In this document: one piece after another, positions 15,101-27,100 of the stretch
How the letters are laid out: each line of letters begins with the position of its first letter
Numbering within the stretch: the stretch's first letter is position 1
Assembly: GCF_003590095.1 (NCBI RefSeq)
Contig: NC_039478.1
Location: 5,084,001 to 5,148,000, forward strand
Direction of reading: 5' to 3'
From: Trichoplusia ni
Lineage: Eukaryota > Arthropoda > Insecta > Lepidoptera > Noctuidae
Length of the DNA: 64,000 nt
Program-made: the position numbers and the translations under genes
Notes under the pieces: model-generated
The model's input: only the letters and a program-made list of their open reading frames with translations
Databases searched by the model: none
What the model was told of the DNA's origin: nothing

Positions 15101-18100
15101 CGTTCGATCCCAGCTACTCAATATATCAAGAAATTGAAACCATCACCAAATTGATCATCCCAATGCCTTAATGATCCTACATGTAAAGAAATTTCCTGTC
15201 AAATGTCATAGGTAATTTAAATGATTTACCTTTCAGCACTGCCAAATCTAGTCCTGGTTCACCAGAGCCAGTAACTATTGAAGCGGAAGTAGGTCAAAAA
15301 GTAAAACGCACTGCTATTTCAAACACTGTTACAACTATTCTTGCACCATTTGACAAAGTTTCGCCTTGTGCTTCAAATGAATCATTGACTGTAGATCCAA
15401 CCCGGTATGTAAAAAAAGTAATCATATTTGTTCACTGGGAACCGATATATTTAATAATTATTTATAAGCATTGAACATTTCAGGGACCATTCCGATGGAT
15501 TGTGGAATGAATCGCAGACCACTGTGTTACAAGTTGATTCTTGCACTGAAAATGGGACAGTTATAAGGTAGAAAGAACACACATCCTTGATATAATTGTT
15601 TGCGTAAATGGCAGACATTTTAATAACACTCAATTTTCGTTTCTAGCTCTTCTGATTTAAGTTCGTTGGCTGCTTCACCCGGAGCACTGGCTCTGCTAAC
15701 ACCAACTTCAAGGAGAAAACAACTTTTATTACTCCAGCATCAACAACGATCTTCTTTAGATACTGATGCTTTAGATGAGGAATTCGATGCATCACAAGTA
15801 TGTACTAAAAAATAATACACAGTCCTGCGATATTGATTGTTTTACTTAGTTCATTTGATCTACAACTAATTGACATAGTAATGTGTCTGGAAAACTGTTT
15901 TGTTATAGAACATATAACATACTTTTTAAGGTTTAGATAAGTATAAATTATTTATAACTAATACAATATTCTATTTTAGAGCCAGTCACCTACATCTCCA
16001 AGAAATAAGTTGGACACGTCTAGCTCTAGCTCTCAGGCACGAGCGTCCCTATCACCGCCTGCTGTTGTTCCAAGTGTCTCACTACCCATCACGAAACAAC
16101 CGACAATTTCAAAGACAATATCTCCTCCAAAACAACCCCCAAAAGTAAATCACACACCTGCTATTGCAATAACCCACCCAAGCCTAGACTTGGCCGATGT
16201 TCCGTTTAAAAGAACTCCGAGTTTTATAAACAAAAAGCGAGAAAGAGCACTAAGTCCATCTAGGAGAAGAGATTTGCAAAAAAAGGCTCAGCAAAAGGAA
16301 CCAAATGGAGCAATACCTAATCAGATAATTGAATCTCCATCTGAGCCTCCATTAGCCAAAGCAGCTAGTAGTGAAACTAGTCTAGCTAGAACTGATTCAG
16401 GCAAAATTAACACTACCGATGTATCAGAAAGTACAACAACAACTGAAGACTACGTTACAGCGAACTCAGATAGTTCTAAAAAAAGTAACAGTAGAAATCA
16501 AAACCAAAGTAAGTATCGCCGAAGTAGAATAATCACTTGTTTGTCATTACCTTATAAAAAATCTTCATTTATAGATCCAGAAAATAACAAAACACAAGAA
16601 GGGTCTTCCTTTGAAAGTGCTTCAAGCCTTTATTCTTCGACTCGAACTGAAAATATCGCTGAAGATTTGATCGTGCCAAGTTTCTCCCCACCTCTAGAAA
16701 TAAATGACGACTTCATAGTCCCAGACCTCGCATCACCTCCATTGCCATTACCTGATAGGTTACCTAAGCTTACTGTTGAAAAGATTGAAGTCAAAGCCGA
16801 CATTACTCCGACCATTCAACACATCAAGAGAGAAAAGACTGATATTAAATGTAAAAACGAAATACCTAAAGTTCCCAAGGTGAGTTCAAACATTAAAAAA
16901 AATATCGCGGTTAGATATAAGATAACTGTTTTCTTACTTGCATCTTTACTTCTAGACTATACGTGGCACAATTAGTGGAAAGAGTAGTTCAAGTGGAAGT
17001 TATAGTATAGGAGGATCGAATCCTAATGTTACGGAAGCTGTTGATGATAAAACACCAACTGATAAGATAGCAGAACTGCCTGAATGTAGTGACGCTAAAC
17101 CAAAAGAAGACAAATCAACCACTACCATTCATGAGAAGGAACAACTTGTGCCAAAAATGATGGTAATGATGTGTGTAGTTAAATGTCTCATTGTATTCAA
17201 AGGTCGCCTGAAAATCCTGTTGTTTAGTATCATTTCCACATTGTGTGTCATCATTTGTATCCCTACTTTGTGTGCCTCACTAAAATTAAGTACAATGCAC
17301 ATGTTAATACCAAGTTTAATTACAGGGTTCACTGTCAGATGACGAAAGAAGTGTTCACTATTCATCGTCAGGTTATTACGAAAGTCCTGCTGAAGACGAC
17401 GATGATGGTGGGTTGACATACAAACATTCGCAAAAATACAAATCATCAACTAGACCCAAATCATGGTTATCAGATGATAAACGAAGGAAGAAGAAAGCTT
17501 TTACTTTAGAATTTTCTAAATCTTACGATGACTCTGTTTCTACTTCCCAAGATGACTGGGGGAAACAACCAAAAGATCCTGACAGCATAAGCCAAAAATC
17601 TGAACGAAGTATCTTCAAACCATCTACCGCTAAGTCTCCTTTAGAGGAAAAAGCACCAGAGGTTAGAAAAAAGAAAACACACTTTGCTGACAGGGCTAAA
17701 AGTGTCCAATCTTCACCAAGAGAACCAGTTGATATAGAAAAATCAATCAAAGAAAAAGTTTCAAAAGAAAAAGATTCTGAACCGAAACGCCCTGTTGAAC
17801 GCGAAAGATATGTAAAAAGGACTAAGCTGAAAGCTAAAAGTCCGACTCAAAGTAAAACTTCTGATGGCAATCATAGCTACAGACCAACACATTATGAAAG
17901 GAGGGAAGCTATGGGGTCTAATATGAAACTTCATTTAAATATACCTACTTCAGATGACTCCAGTGAACAATACAGGAAAGAAGGTATGTAATAACTTACA
18001 TAATTCGAGTGTACTTGTTAAGCATTTACAAAAGAGTTATTTTATAAAATATTTTTAAATAGGTACAACCAATGGAAATCTATCTCCAAGAAAACACAGG

Positions 18101-21100
18101 CGTTTACGCGATAGCCCTCGAAGAAAAACTGCTAATAATTGTAATAACGCTAAATCTCCAACAACTTCCAACAATCACACAGTGTACAGGTAAGATAAAT
18201 GAATTTATTTGTAATTCACTTCAAGAAGGCAGTTCATTAAATATTAAATTTATTATAGGCCAAGACGGAAAAGCGGCTCCAATGAAAGCATATCTCTACC
18301 CGGTAGTTTGCCGCGTAGAAAGCAATCAATACCTACAGTTCCCTGCATTAGTTCGCTTGAAGCTGAAGATATAGAAACGACAAGAACTCTTACTAATGCG
18401 GGGTCCAGATTGACACCTCTGCGATACGTTAAAAGTCCAACTTCATCTCCAAGGCACCATAGAAAACAAGACCGAGGTAAGTTATTAAAATAGAATGATG
18501 AATGCGATTGACCAAATGCTTTTATTTTTACTAAATATGAAGCCAGTAGAAAAAAGGTAAACCATCAGAGTTGCCAGTATGCACATATTGCCTTACCTTA
18601 GAGTTTGGTAAAAAAAATGTCTTTTTTTAATTATTTATTGTTTTAGATGGAAAATTCGCAAAAGCTGCATCAGCTGAATCTCTTCGCTCCGTATCGCCGG
18701 GTTCTGATTCAGTATTTTACTCAGAGCAAACAGAGCACAGTTTAATAGGAGCAGATGGAGAATCCAAGGCACATTGTCTGCACTGCGGCAAGGAGGTTCA
18801 TATTGTAACCGCTTCTCATGAACACGATAGCGTAGCTTCTAGGACTTCGCATACAGACGTGAGTAATAACACCAATTAAAATAAATTGTATATTTTCAAT
18901 AATAGTACAATAGTATGAGCTACTAATCATAGAGACGAAGAAGAGAAGGAAATAATAGAAGTAAGAAACATGTTTTGTATGCAAATGCAAGCACTTAATA
19001 AATTATGTTCATAGGAATCCTACGCAGATGCAACGCCAGATATAGTACCAGCACCAGCTGGTTTCGCAGATTCCCCTTCTTGTGCTTCAACTAAGAAACA
19101 TGCAAGTGGCGCTCGTCTATACAAGAAGCTAGACAAAAGATACCGCTCTGAAGATAAATCTCGACATTACTATCGAAACCGACAGGATGTCCGCGCTAAG
19201 GTACTTGTATAAAAAAATTAAATACTAGAAAACATAACATATAAATACAAAGACACAGATGGACGAATAAAATGTTATCCCTAAGGAGTATGCCATAATC
19301 CAATTAATTCCAAAAACCCTTTGAAATCATCAAATATTTTAAAATAGCTAAAGCTTTCGTTACGGCTAGGTTTTAGGACTATGTTCCGATTAACGCATTT
19401 TTTAATCTCGGGGTCATAAAAATAATCCCATTTACATATACATTGGTAGCTGCCCGGTAAATTTAAACAAGTCTGTGTTTTACCATCACAATTGTGCTGG
19501 TTGTTTGTGCATTCGTTAATATCTGTACACATTCCAAATTTCGACTTCCATTCAAAACCTTTTTCTTTACAATGACAAGAAACATTCCAATTATTCGCAA
19601 TAATATCTTCCAAATTCTGATTCTCTTGACGATTAAATAAACATTGTCGGTTTGATATATTAGCAGACTTATTATTTTCTATTAGACAAGGATTCTTTTT
19701 GATATTAGGACACTCATCTATTGACCTCACGCGCTTGACTGGACAACATGGGTCTGGGCAAAAGCTATGAATAGCACAGGCGAATGATAATTTGTCATCA
19801 GATCTAGGATCGTAATTTCTATGTCGCAATTTTGAATCCAAGCAATTTGCAAAATTATCGCAAGATTCTCCAATCATAGATAAAGCAGGTGTTCCTAACA
19901 TAGTGTACCAGCACATGTAGTAAGACGCTGACGTTCGCCAAAAAAACTTATCAAACGGTGTATCAAATGGCAGACCTGTTTTTTCTGCGTATTTAAGGGA
20001 TCTTTTGCAGTCCTTGTTCAAATCACTGATAGCCGTATCGTTACTGAACGATTCATTTCTACTTAACATCATGGAAACATCATCACTTCTTGTAAACGGC
20101 GCAGAATCTATAACACTATATAGGTACGATATACATTTATAAAAATTTTGGCCACAGTTTTCTCGAACTTGCCAATGAACCGATCTTAATTTCGGTTCAG
20201 GAAATGCTGCATAAAAACCGATGGAGCTACTTTTAGGTTTATTTTTTATATGCCTTCGGTCCCATTCATTGAACTTGTGATTTCGTAAATAATAAGCAAT
20301 CTCTTGTATAGCATTAACCAACCACTGGTCGTCGGGAAAGTAAGGATCATCTTGAGGTTTTACAGACAAAAATGAAGAGTAAGTTACTGAATCGAGCTCA
20401 TCATTCTTACTCTTAGCGATACACAAATGCATAGTAACAATCCATAACATAACAAAAGTAATTATATGTTTAATATTTGCCATGTTTATTTACGACACAG
20501 AATTGTCATGAAATAGATTGATGTCATTCAAGACATAAGTCTCATTTTACGTCAATAATTCAAGAAGTTTCTACATCAGGATATTGAAAAAGTTTTTATT
20601 TCACAGTCTGAAGAAAGAGGCAAGGAAGAATATGCTTCAAGTGAGAAACCTCAAGATACACGTATTGCAAGGTCTGCTGGTAACAGTCTGGACAAGCTTG
20701 GTGGATCTAGCGCTAGTGTGGACCCTGATGGTAAGTTAAACATAATAGGGTAAAGTTGAGATAAATACGGTGAAAGGTCATACGATACTAACATTGAATT
20801 TGACAGAACACGAAGAATGTTCTGGAAGCTCGGAAGGTGCCGAAGGAGGTCGTGACGAAAAAGGAATCTATGCTGCACCATGGTGGTGTGGTAACTGGAT
20901 ATTGCTCTCAGAAAACAATGATCATTGGACCAGAATTCCACCAGGTAGAGGACAACTATTTTAAAATAAATGTAATTGAAATTGATGTCATTGCTTTAAA
21001 GCTACCCAATTACCTAATCATCGAATAAAAACAAAAATATATCTCGGTGACTTCACTAGAATAAATAGTCGAATGAATGTGGGTTATATCACTCTTAAAA

Positions 21101-24100
21101 GTGGCATCGTTTTGCAGGAATTTGTATTATATTACTAAACGAATAACGAATAAATTAAAACGGCTTTTTACCAAAATTATTTACAGATAATGAACATTTA
21201 ATGTGTACATGAATCACAGCTTTAATATATTAAAATAAAATATGGATCTGATCCAGATACGATTATTAAAAACGCAGTTTTGTTCCGCCAAAAATTGCAA
21301 TGTTATGAATTTTGTAAATTTCACAGCAATGACATTACTTGTATAATTATTTTTTAAACACATGGTGATATAGTTGAATTTAGAAATGTTATTTATGTAT
21401 GTGTTGTCATCTCAACAGACGCTTTAGATAGTTCTGACTCAGGACAAGAGGATCCAACTGAATCGGAAACGGAGTTTAATAAGAGATACGTGGCATTGAC
21501 ACACAGGCTAGTGCATCGACGTGCTTGCATAGAACTCAATCGACGACAGGCCGATAATAGCTTTGGTAAGCAGTAATCTAACGAAATATTTATTTTTCTA
21601 TTCTAATCTATAGTTTTTGAAGTCTGTTTTCCCGTATACGATATGAAATTTAACATCACCCAAATAATAACATAGTAAAAGTGGCATTTAAAAATAAACG
21701 TTTTCAAAATCACTATTTGTTTTGTTTCTATTCGATAAAAAAATGTATGTACAAGAGCTTATGGTGAAGAGTGATTTTCTGATATAGTCGGACTCTTATA
21801 TTTAGCTGGTTACCATGGCAAAATATTCTTAAAAACTTGCGAGATAAGTCGCTGTACAATGTACAGTGAACAGTCTTGAACCGCGTTTACAGTCTATATA
21901 AAGCCGTTCATTCCACTACAGCTATTATAAAACAGTAACCATATTGCGTCACTGCTAACAAATAGTTAACCATACCGCTCGACGGTGTGACGTCTTGAAC
22001 TATTCCTAGTACTCTTTCTATTTAAATAACATCACCTATTATTTTAAGAATGTCTCCCGAATTCTTGAATATATCTTTGCCATTGGCAAGAAAAAAAAAT
22101 GTTGCTGCCAATGACTTCATGCACGCATGTCTAATTTTCGTTAATATTGACGACCTTGACATGAAAGTAATGAATTTTAATGGACCATTTACATGAGTCA
22201 CGCGAGTAATTTTAGTTATCAGTGAAAGGTACGAAATCGTTTCAGAATCGTAAGTGACCGATCTGTTGCCGACTAAATTTAATTCTCGTAGCGTATTTGA
22301 ACGTCAGTGTTCAGTTGTTGACGACACGCTACTGCGGCCAGATGATATTTTTACGTCTGACGTTCGGCAAATGTTTAGTTCGTATTGATTTTACATGGCA
22401 TAACTTGTCTAGACGACGGTTAATGACGTAATTTATATGCAGTGCTTACGTACAGTTTATAGTGACAATCGCGAGTTCAAAAGTTCACGGGTTTAGTTTT
22501 GGACCATTGGAGTTTTCTTGAAGAATGGGACATTCATGTGAGTAATTTTTCGTGTCGGCCTGAATGCCTTTGAATTTGAATCTGTTTTAAAAGCACATTT
22601 TGAATTTATCTGGATTCGTTTATATTGAAGTGTATGACGATCAGAGGTGCATTTATTTTCTGGTTTTGTTTTATGTTTTAGTCAAAGACACGTTAAATGG
22701 AAAGGGGAGTATAAGACAGAAATTAGAGGAAATCCTCAAATTGATGCTGATGCTATGGTGTCGACAGAGTCAAGTTAGCAGGCTTGTGGCTCCTGAACCA
22801 TGTGGTAAAATAGTTTAAAATAATGTGCAATGAAATATTTCTATAACCATGTGTTACTTTTAACATAATATATTTTGAGCTCTTTTTAACACGCTTTTAT
22901 TAAATTAAGTAAGTAATTTTAGAGCTTTCTTCATTGTTGTTTCCTTGTTTTGTTACCACCCCTTAAAATACATATTTTATTGAAAGGCATTAATTGAAAA
23001 AAAAAACGTGGAAGTACATCCTAGATGGAATGTTAATTGCATTATTATTTACTAATGCATTATATGAATGAAACTTTTTCGTATGACTTTTCTGGATGAT
23101 GGCCAAAAAGCGAAAGTTTTTGTGCAAATATTTGAACAGATACGCCAGCATTTCCCATGTTGAGCTCGTATGTGTGTCATGGTCAGATCATCTCAAGCGA
23201 GTTTATTGCCGTCTCTAGGCCAACATCATTGTACTATTTAGATAAGAAAATAAATATTAGGCCGGGAATGACGCAAAGAAAATACGGAGTATCGCTAAAG
23301 CTGAGTCTATTGCGAAAAAAGTGATTGCTATATTTCCTCGTTGGACAAGTCTGCAAATAATCGTGATATTTACGAACTGTATTGGTCCTTGTTCCCAAAA
23401 ATGTTTTTAAAACCTGATGGCTAACCTTGTTACTAATTCGCTCCAGATTTACGATCAATCAAAGCCCACACTTTTTAACACAGCTTCTGATAGACTCAAT
23501 CGTAAAGGGAAAACAGTCTTCAAACATTTTTTGGATTTTGATCAACGGTTTTTTCTCTTTCATTTTTGTCATCATTGATATTATACTTGCAGAAAGTGAC
23601 AAGACAGTAGTGGTAAGACGTGGTAATGAAGAGTTTGGCTTCCGGATTCATGGAAGCAAGCCAGTAGTGGTGTCAGCGATCGAACCCGACACGCCGGCAG
23701 AAACATCAGGATTGGAAGTCGGAGACATTGTTATAGCCGTTAATGGTAAATATTTCGTTTTTCATCTCGATTCCAGAGTGTATAATAAACTCAGCACTGT
23801 TACTAATTGATACTTAAACACATCGAATGGTATGAAAACAAAGATTTTTCACGGAGTTATTAAATGAAATAAATCTTTACTTTATGAAAAGAGAAAAGTC
23901 AACGTTAAAATCTTGTTGCTAATACTCGTACATTTCTCATTCCAAGAACATTTATTCAATATGAATATAAAGTTATGGCAGGAACTTATTTATATAGATA
24001 AAGCTTTAAACTAAATTATATATCTCGGTTTTCTCGTATCTCAGTACCTACATATAATCCTTATAAAACACAAAAAATGTACAAATAAACCATAATACAT

Positions 24101-27100
24101 GATTGCCCTATTAATAGCACAGGCAGATGATGTGCTCTTATCAATATTTAAACTGCAAAATCCTACCAACGTTTTGGTTCAATTGCAAAATTTATTACCC
24201 TGTAAAATCCACTTGACTGATTGATTGCAATAAATGATGCTCATCAATTTATTTTCAGGAATCAATGTTTTAGATAAGACACACTCAGAAGTAGTGAAGA
24301 TCGCGCACTCCGGGTCAGAAATACTTGAATTGGAGGTAAGTTTTGTATTACTCTTAAAATATATTTTAATGGCTGGTATAGGATTTGAGCACAGGTAATA
24401 AAAGTCGAAATCTGCATCTCGCTTTTTTGTTTTGTTTTCATGTACTCAGAGACTATTGACATTTTACAGTCATTATTACTAATTTCATTACTCAAAATAT
24501 TTTTTTACATCATTTTGAGCAACAGACGGGTCAAAAAAGTTTCGTAGTCCATCAAATACAAAATTGTCGTACAAATAATATCAATACAATATGGCCTATT
24601 TGTTAAAGCTGATAAATAATAAGGTACTAGTTTATTTTTTTTTTGAGTTTTGTGCCTCTGTTAGTTCCTAGGTCAAATAAATTTGTATTTTACGTTTAAA
24701 TTGTAGATACTAGAATTGTAAACACTGCCATGTTGCTTAGTTCTGAAGTTTTTTTAGGGTGTTACATCTATTTAGATTATCAAGTGTGGGAAGAATCTTA
24801 ACTAGCAGGATGTTCATACTTAAATACGAATGTTTCTGAAGATTCACTCCCAATATAAGTGAAATCAGTTCGGTGATTCATGCATTAAAAATAAACTCCC
24901 ATGATTTTTTTTGCCTTCTTATAAGCTTCCGCATCTGGCTTCTATTAAAGTAGTGGAAAAAAACCAAGTATCATAACCTTTCTGATTCTTTTTTCTTCAT
25001 TTAAAGTGCTCTTCATGATATTGATCATAAAGTACCAAAAACAAAATTATTTATTCATTTTTTTAAACAATATCCATATCCTATACAAATCTAGAGTAAA
25101 TTCGAATTTGTTTTATTTTTTGGCATAGTAATACATATACCCAGAAACTTGACTATCAAAATTTGTCCCTATATTTCTCTTTTGTTTCCATTGATATCTT
25201 CGTTGCTTCCAGGTGGCCCGTACATGCGAAGTTGTGGCTTCTCTAGCTCATGAAGGAGGACCAGCGGCACTGTACTCTGGGTACCTGTGGCGAGCCGCCC
25301 CCATAAAACCGCACCACCCACCGCGCTGGACCCGTCGGTGGTTCGTTCTCAAGAGGGACAACTGCCTGTATTATTATAAAACTGATTCTGTAAGTATGAA
25401 TTAGAATCCTGAGGTTATTTGGACTGATTTGGGGATTATATAATATCCCTTTTTATAGGACTTTATTTTTAAGTGGATAATGATGCAATGTCATACATGT
25501 TTTCAAGAAAGATTAAGCTTCAAATGCTTTATTTCCATTGTCACTTTTTATACTTACTTAATTTTTCGTTGAGAGCTAAATATGATAATATTTCGAACGA
25601 AATTGAGTATCGGCGGAGTATAAACACCGTGGAGATAATATTTTGTTAAATTTTCTTCTTTTTCCCAATTCTTGATGCACTGCCATCTATTGACTAACTC
25701 CAAAATCTTCCAGAGCATTCATCCAGTGGGAGCTCTCATGCTCGTTAACTATCAACTTACCGAAGAAGACGCAGGTAGGGCACATGGGTTCCGCCTACAC
25801 CGCGGTGGCGGCACAAGGTTGCAACTCGCAGCTGACACTTCTGAGGCAGCCGCTAGATGGCGCGCAGTTCTTGCCCATGCTATTGACGCTAGTAACCAGG
25901 TTTGTACCTTTATATGTGCTGATTTCAGTAATAATATATTAATTGAATGATAAATACTATATTTTCAATGTTGGCTATAAAAATACATTTTTGCTATCTT
26001 GGTGATAAAGCTGTTCGAGAAAGGACGCCTATGTAGTTCAAGCGTTTTGCACTAGATGGCATTATTATCAGTATTAATTGTTTGTTGATACTAGTGGCTT
26101 ATCTTTTAGACTTTTACTGTATAAGTTAAGTAACATTGTAAATAATAACAGTTGAGTGCTTTCTTGATAACGTGTGATAAAGATACTCATTGTCACGGTT
26201 TAAAATACAAGACCAACATAAGGAAGATTAGTTTTGTTTCATTCAAAAGGAGTTCTCATACAGCATGATAACTTGAAGTAATTTTAATCTTAGACGTAAT
26301 ATAAATGTTATATATTTTTCCAGCGCGACGGTTGGCTTGAAGTGACTATGAGGAACATGAAATTACCACCATCTTCGATCCCACGACCCGACTGCTTTGG
26401 ATACCTCATGAAGCTTGGGTCCAAGTGGAAGTCCTGGGCAAAGCGATATTGCGTACTGAAAGACGCCTGCCTTTACTTCTATAACGATGGAAACAGCAAA
26501 AATGCTTTTGGTAAGACTTTTATTTGAGTATTTATTTTAAGATATTTTCCGAAAAAATGTAGAGTCGCTATGACTTCTTGTCTCATTTCTTTGTTTTATT
26601 AGTAATGTGGTGTAAAATTAGTTCCTACATTTTCTTAAGAAGACAAAAAGGAATTATAATTCTTCAAAGAGTCACAAGTATGAGGACTATCATTGTATCT
26701 ATTGTACACTTGTATTTATCAACAATTGTTAATTGCGGAATCGCAGAGCCCTGGTCTCGCAAAAATGGTACCTATGGCCCATTTATCCCAAAAAGACACA
26801 AGACTTTGCGACGATACATTAAATATTAAGAAATTACCGTTGGCTAGTCAACAAATATGGAATGATTTCTTCCCAGGTATGGCCTGTCTTCATGGCTACA
26901 GGATACAGACGTGCGCTCCTGGCGGAAAGAAATACGCCTTCGAGGTGATGCCCACGGAGCCAAAACAGAGACACTTCTACTTCCACACGGAATCTGAAAT
27001 GGACAGGAAACGGTAAGGGTTTGCAAACATTATTAGGTACTACGAGAAATCTGTGTCACTTTTTGAATGACACTTTAAAAATATATAAATTTACTAGCTG

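Larger units (their letters stand above)
21566..22681 (+). other. Intron of the long form, holding the internal promoter
   Basis: Beyond the promoter and alternative first exon described separately, no other element was recognised. The 21.7-22.2 kb part has no coding signal. Confidence 0.65.

Noticed and set aside
15095..15115. tRNA-like B box (GTTCGATCCC)
   Set aside because: No A box at the right distance and no cloverleaf could be drawn.
17129..17449. 106-codon minus-strand frame and a 64-codon plus-strand frame
   Set aside because: Both cross the intron between exons 16 and 17. The plus-strand protein fits the splice phases better.
22525..22545. MGHS start as an N-myristoylation signal
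   Set aside because: His after Gly and Lys at the fifth position are disfavoured, so lipid attachment is unlikely.
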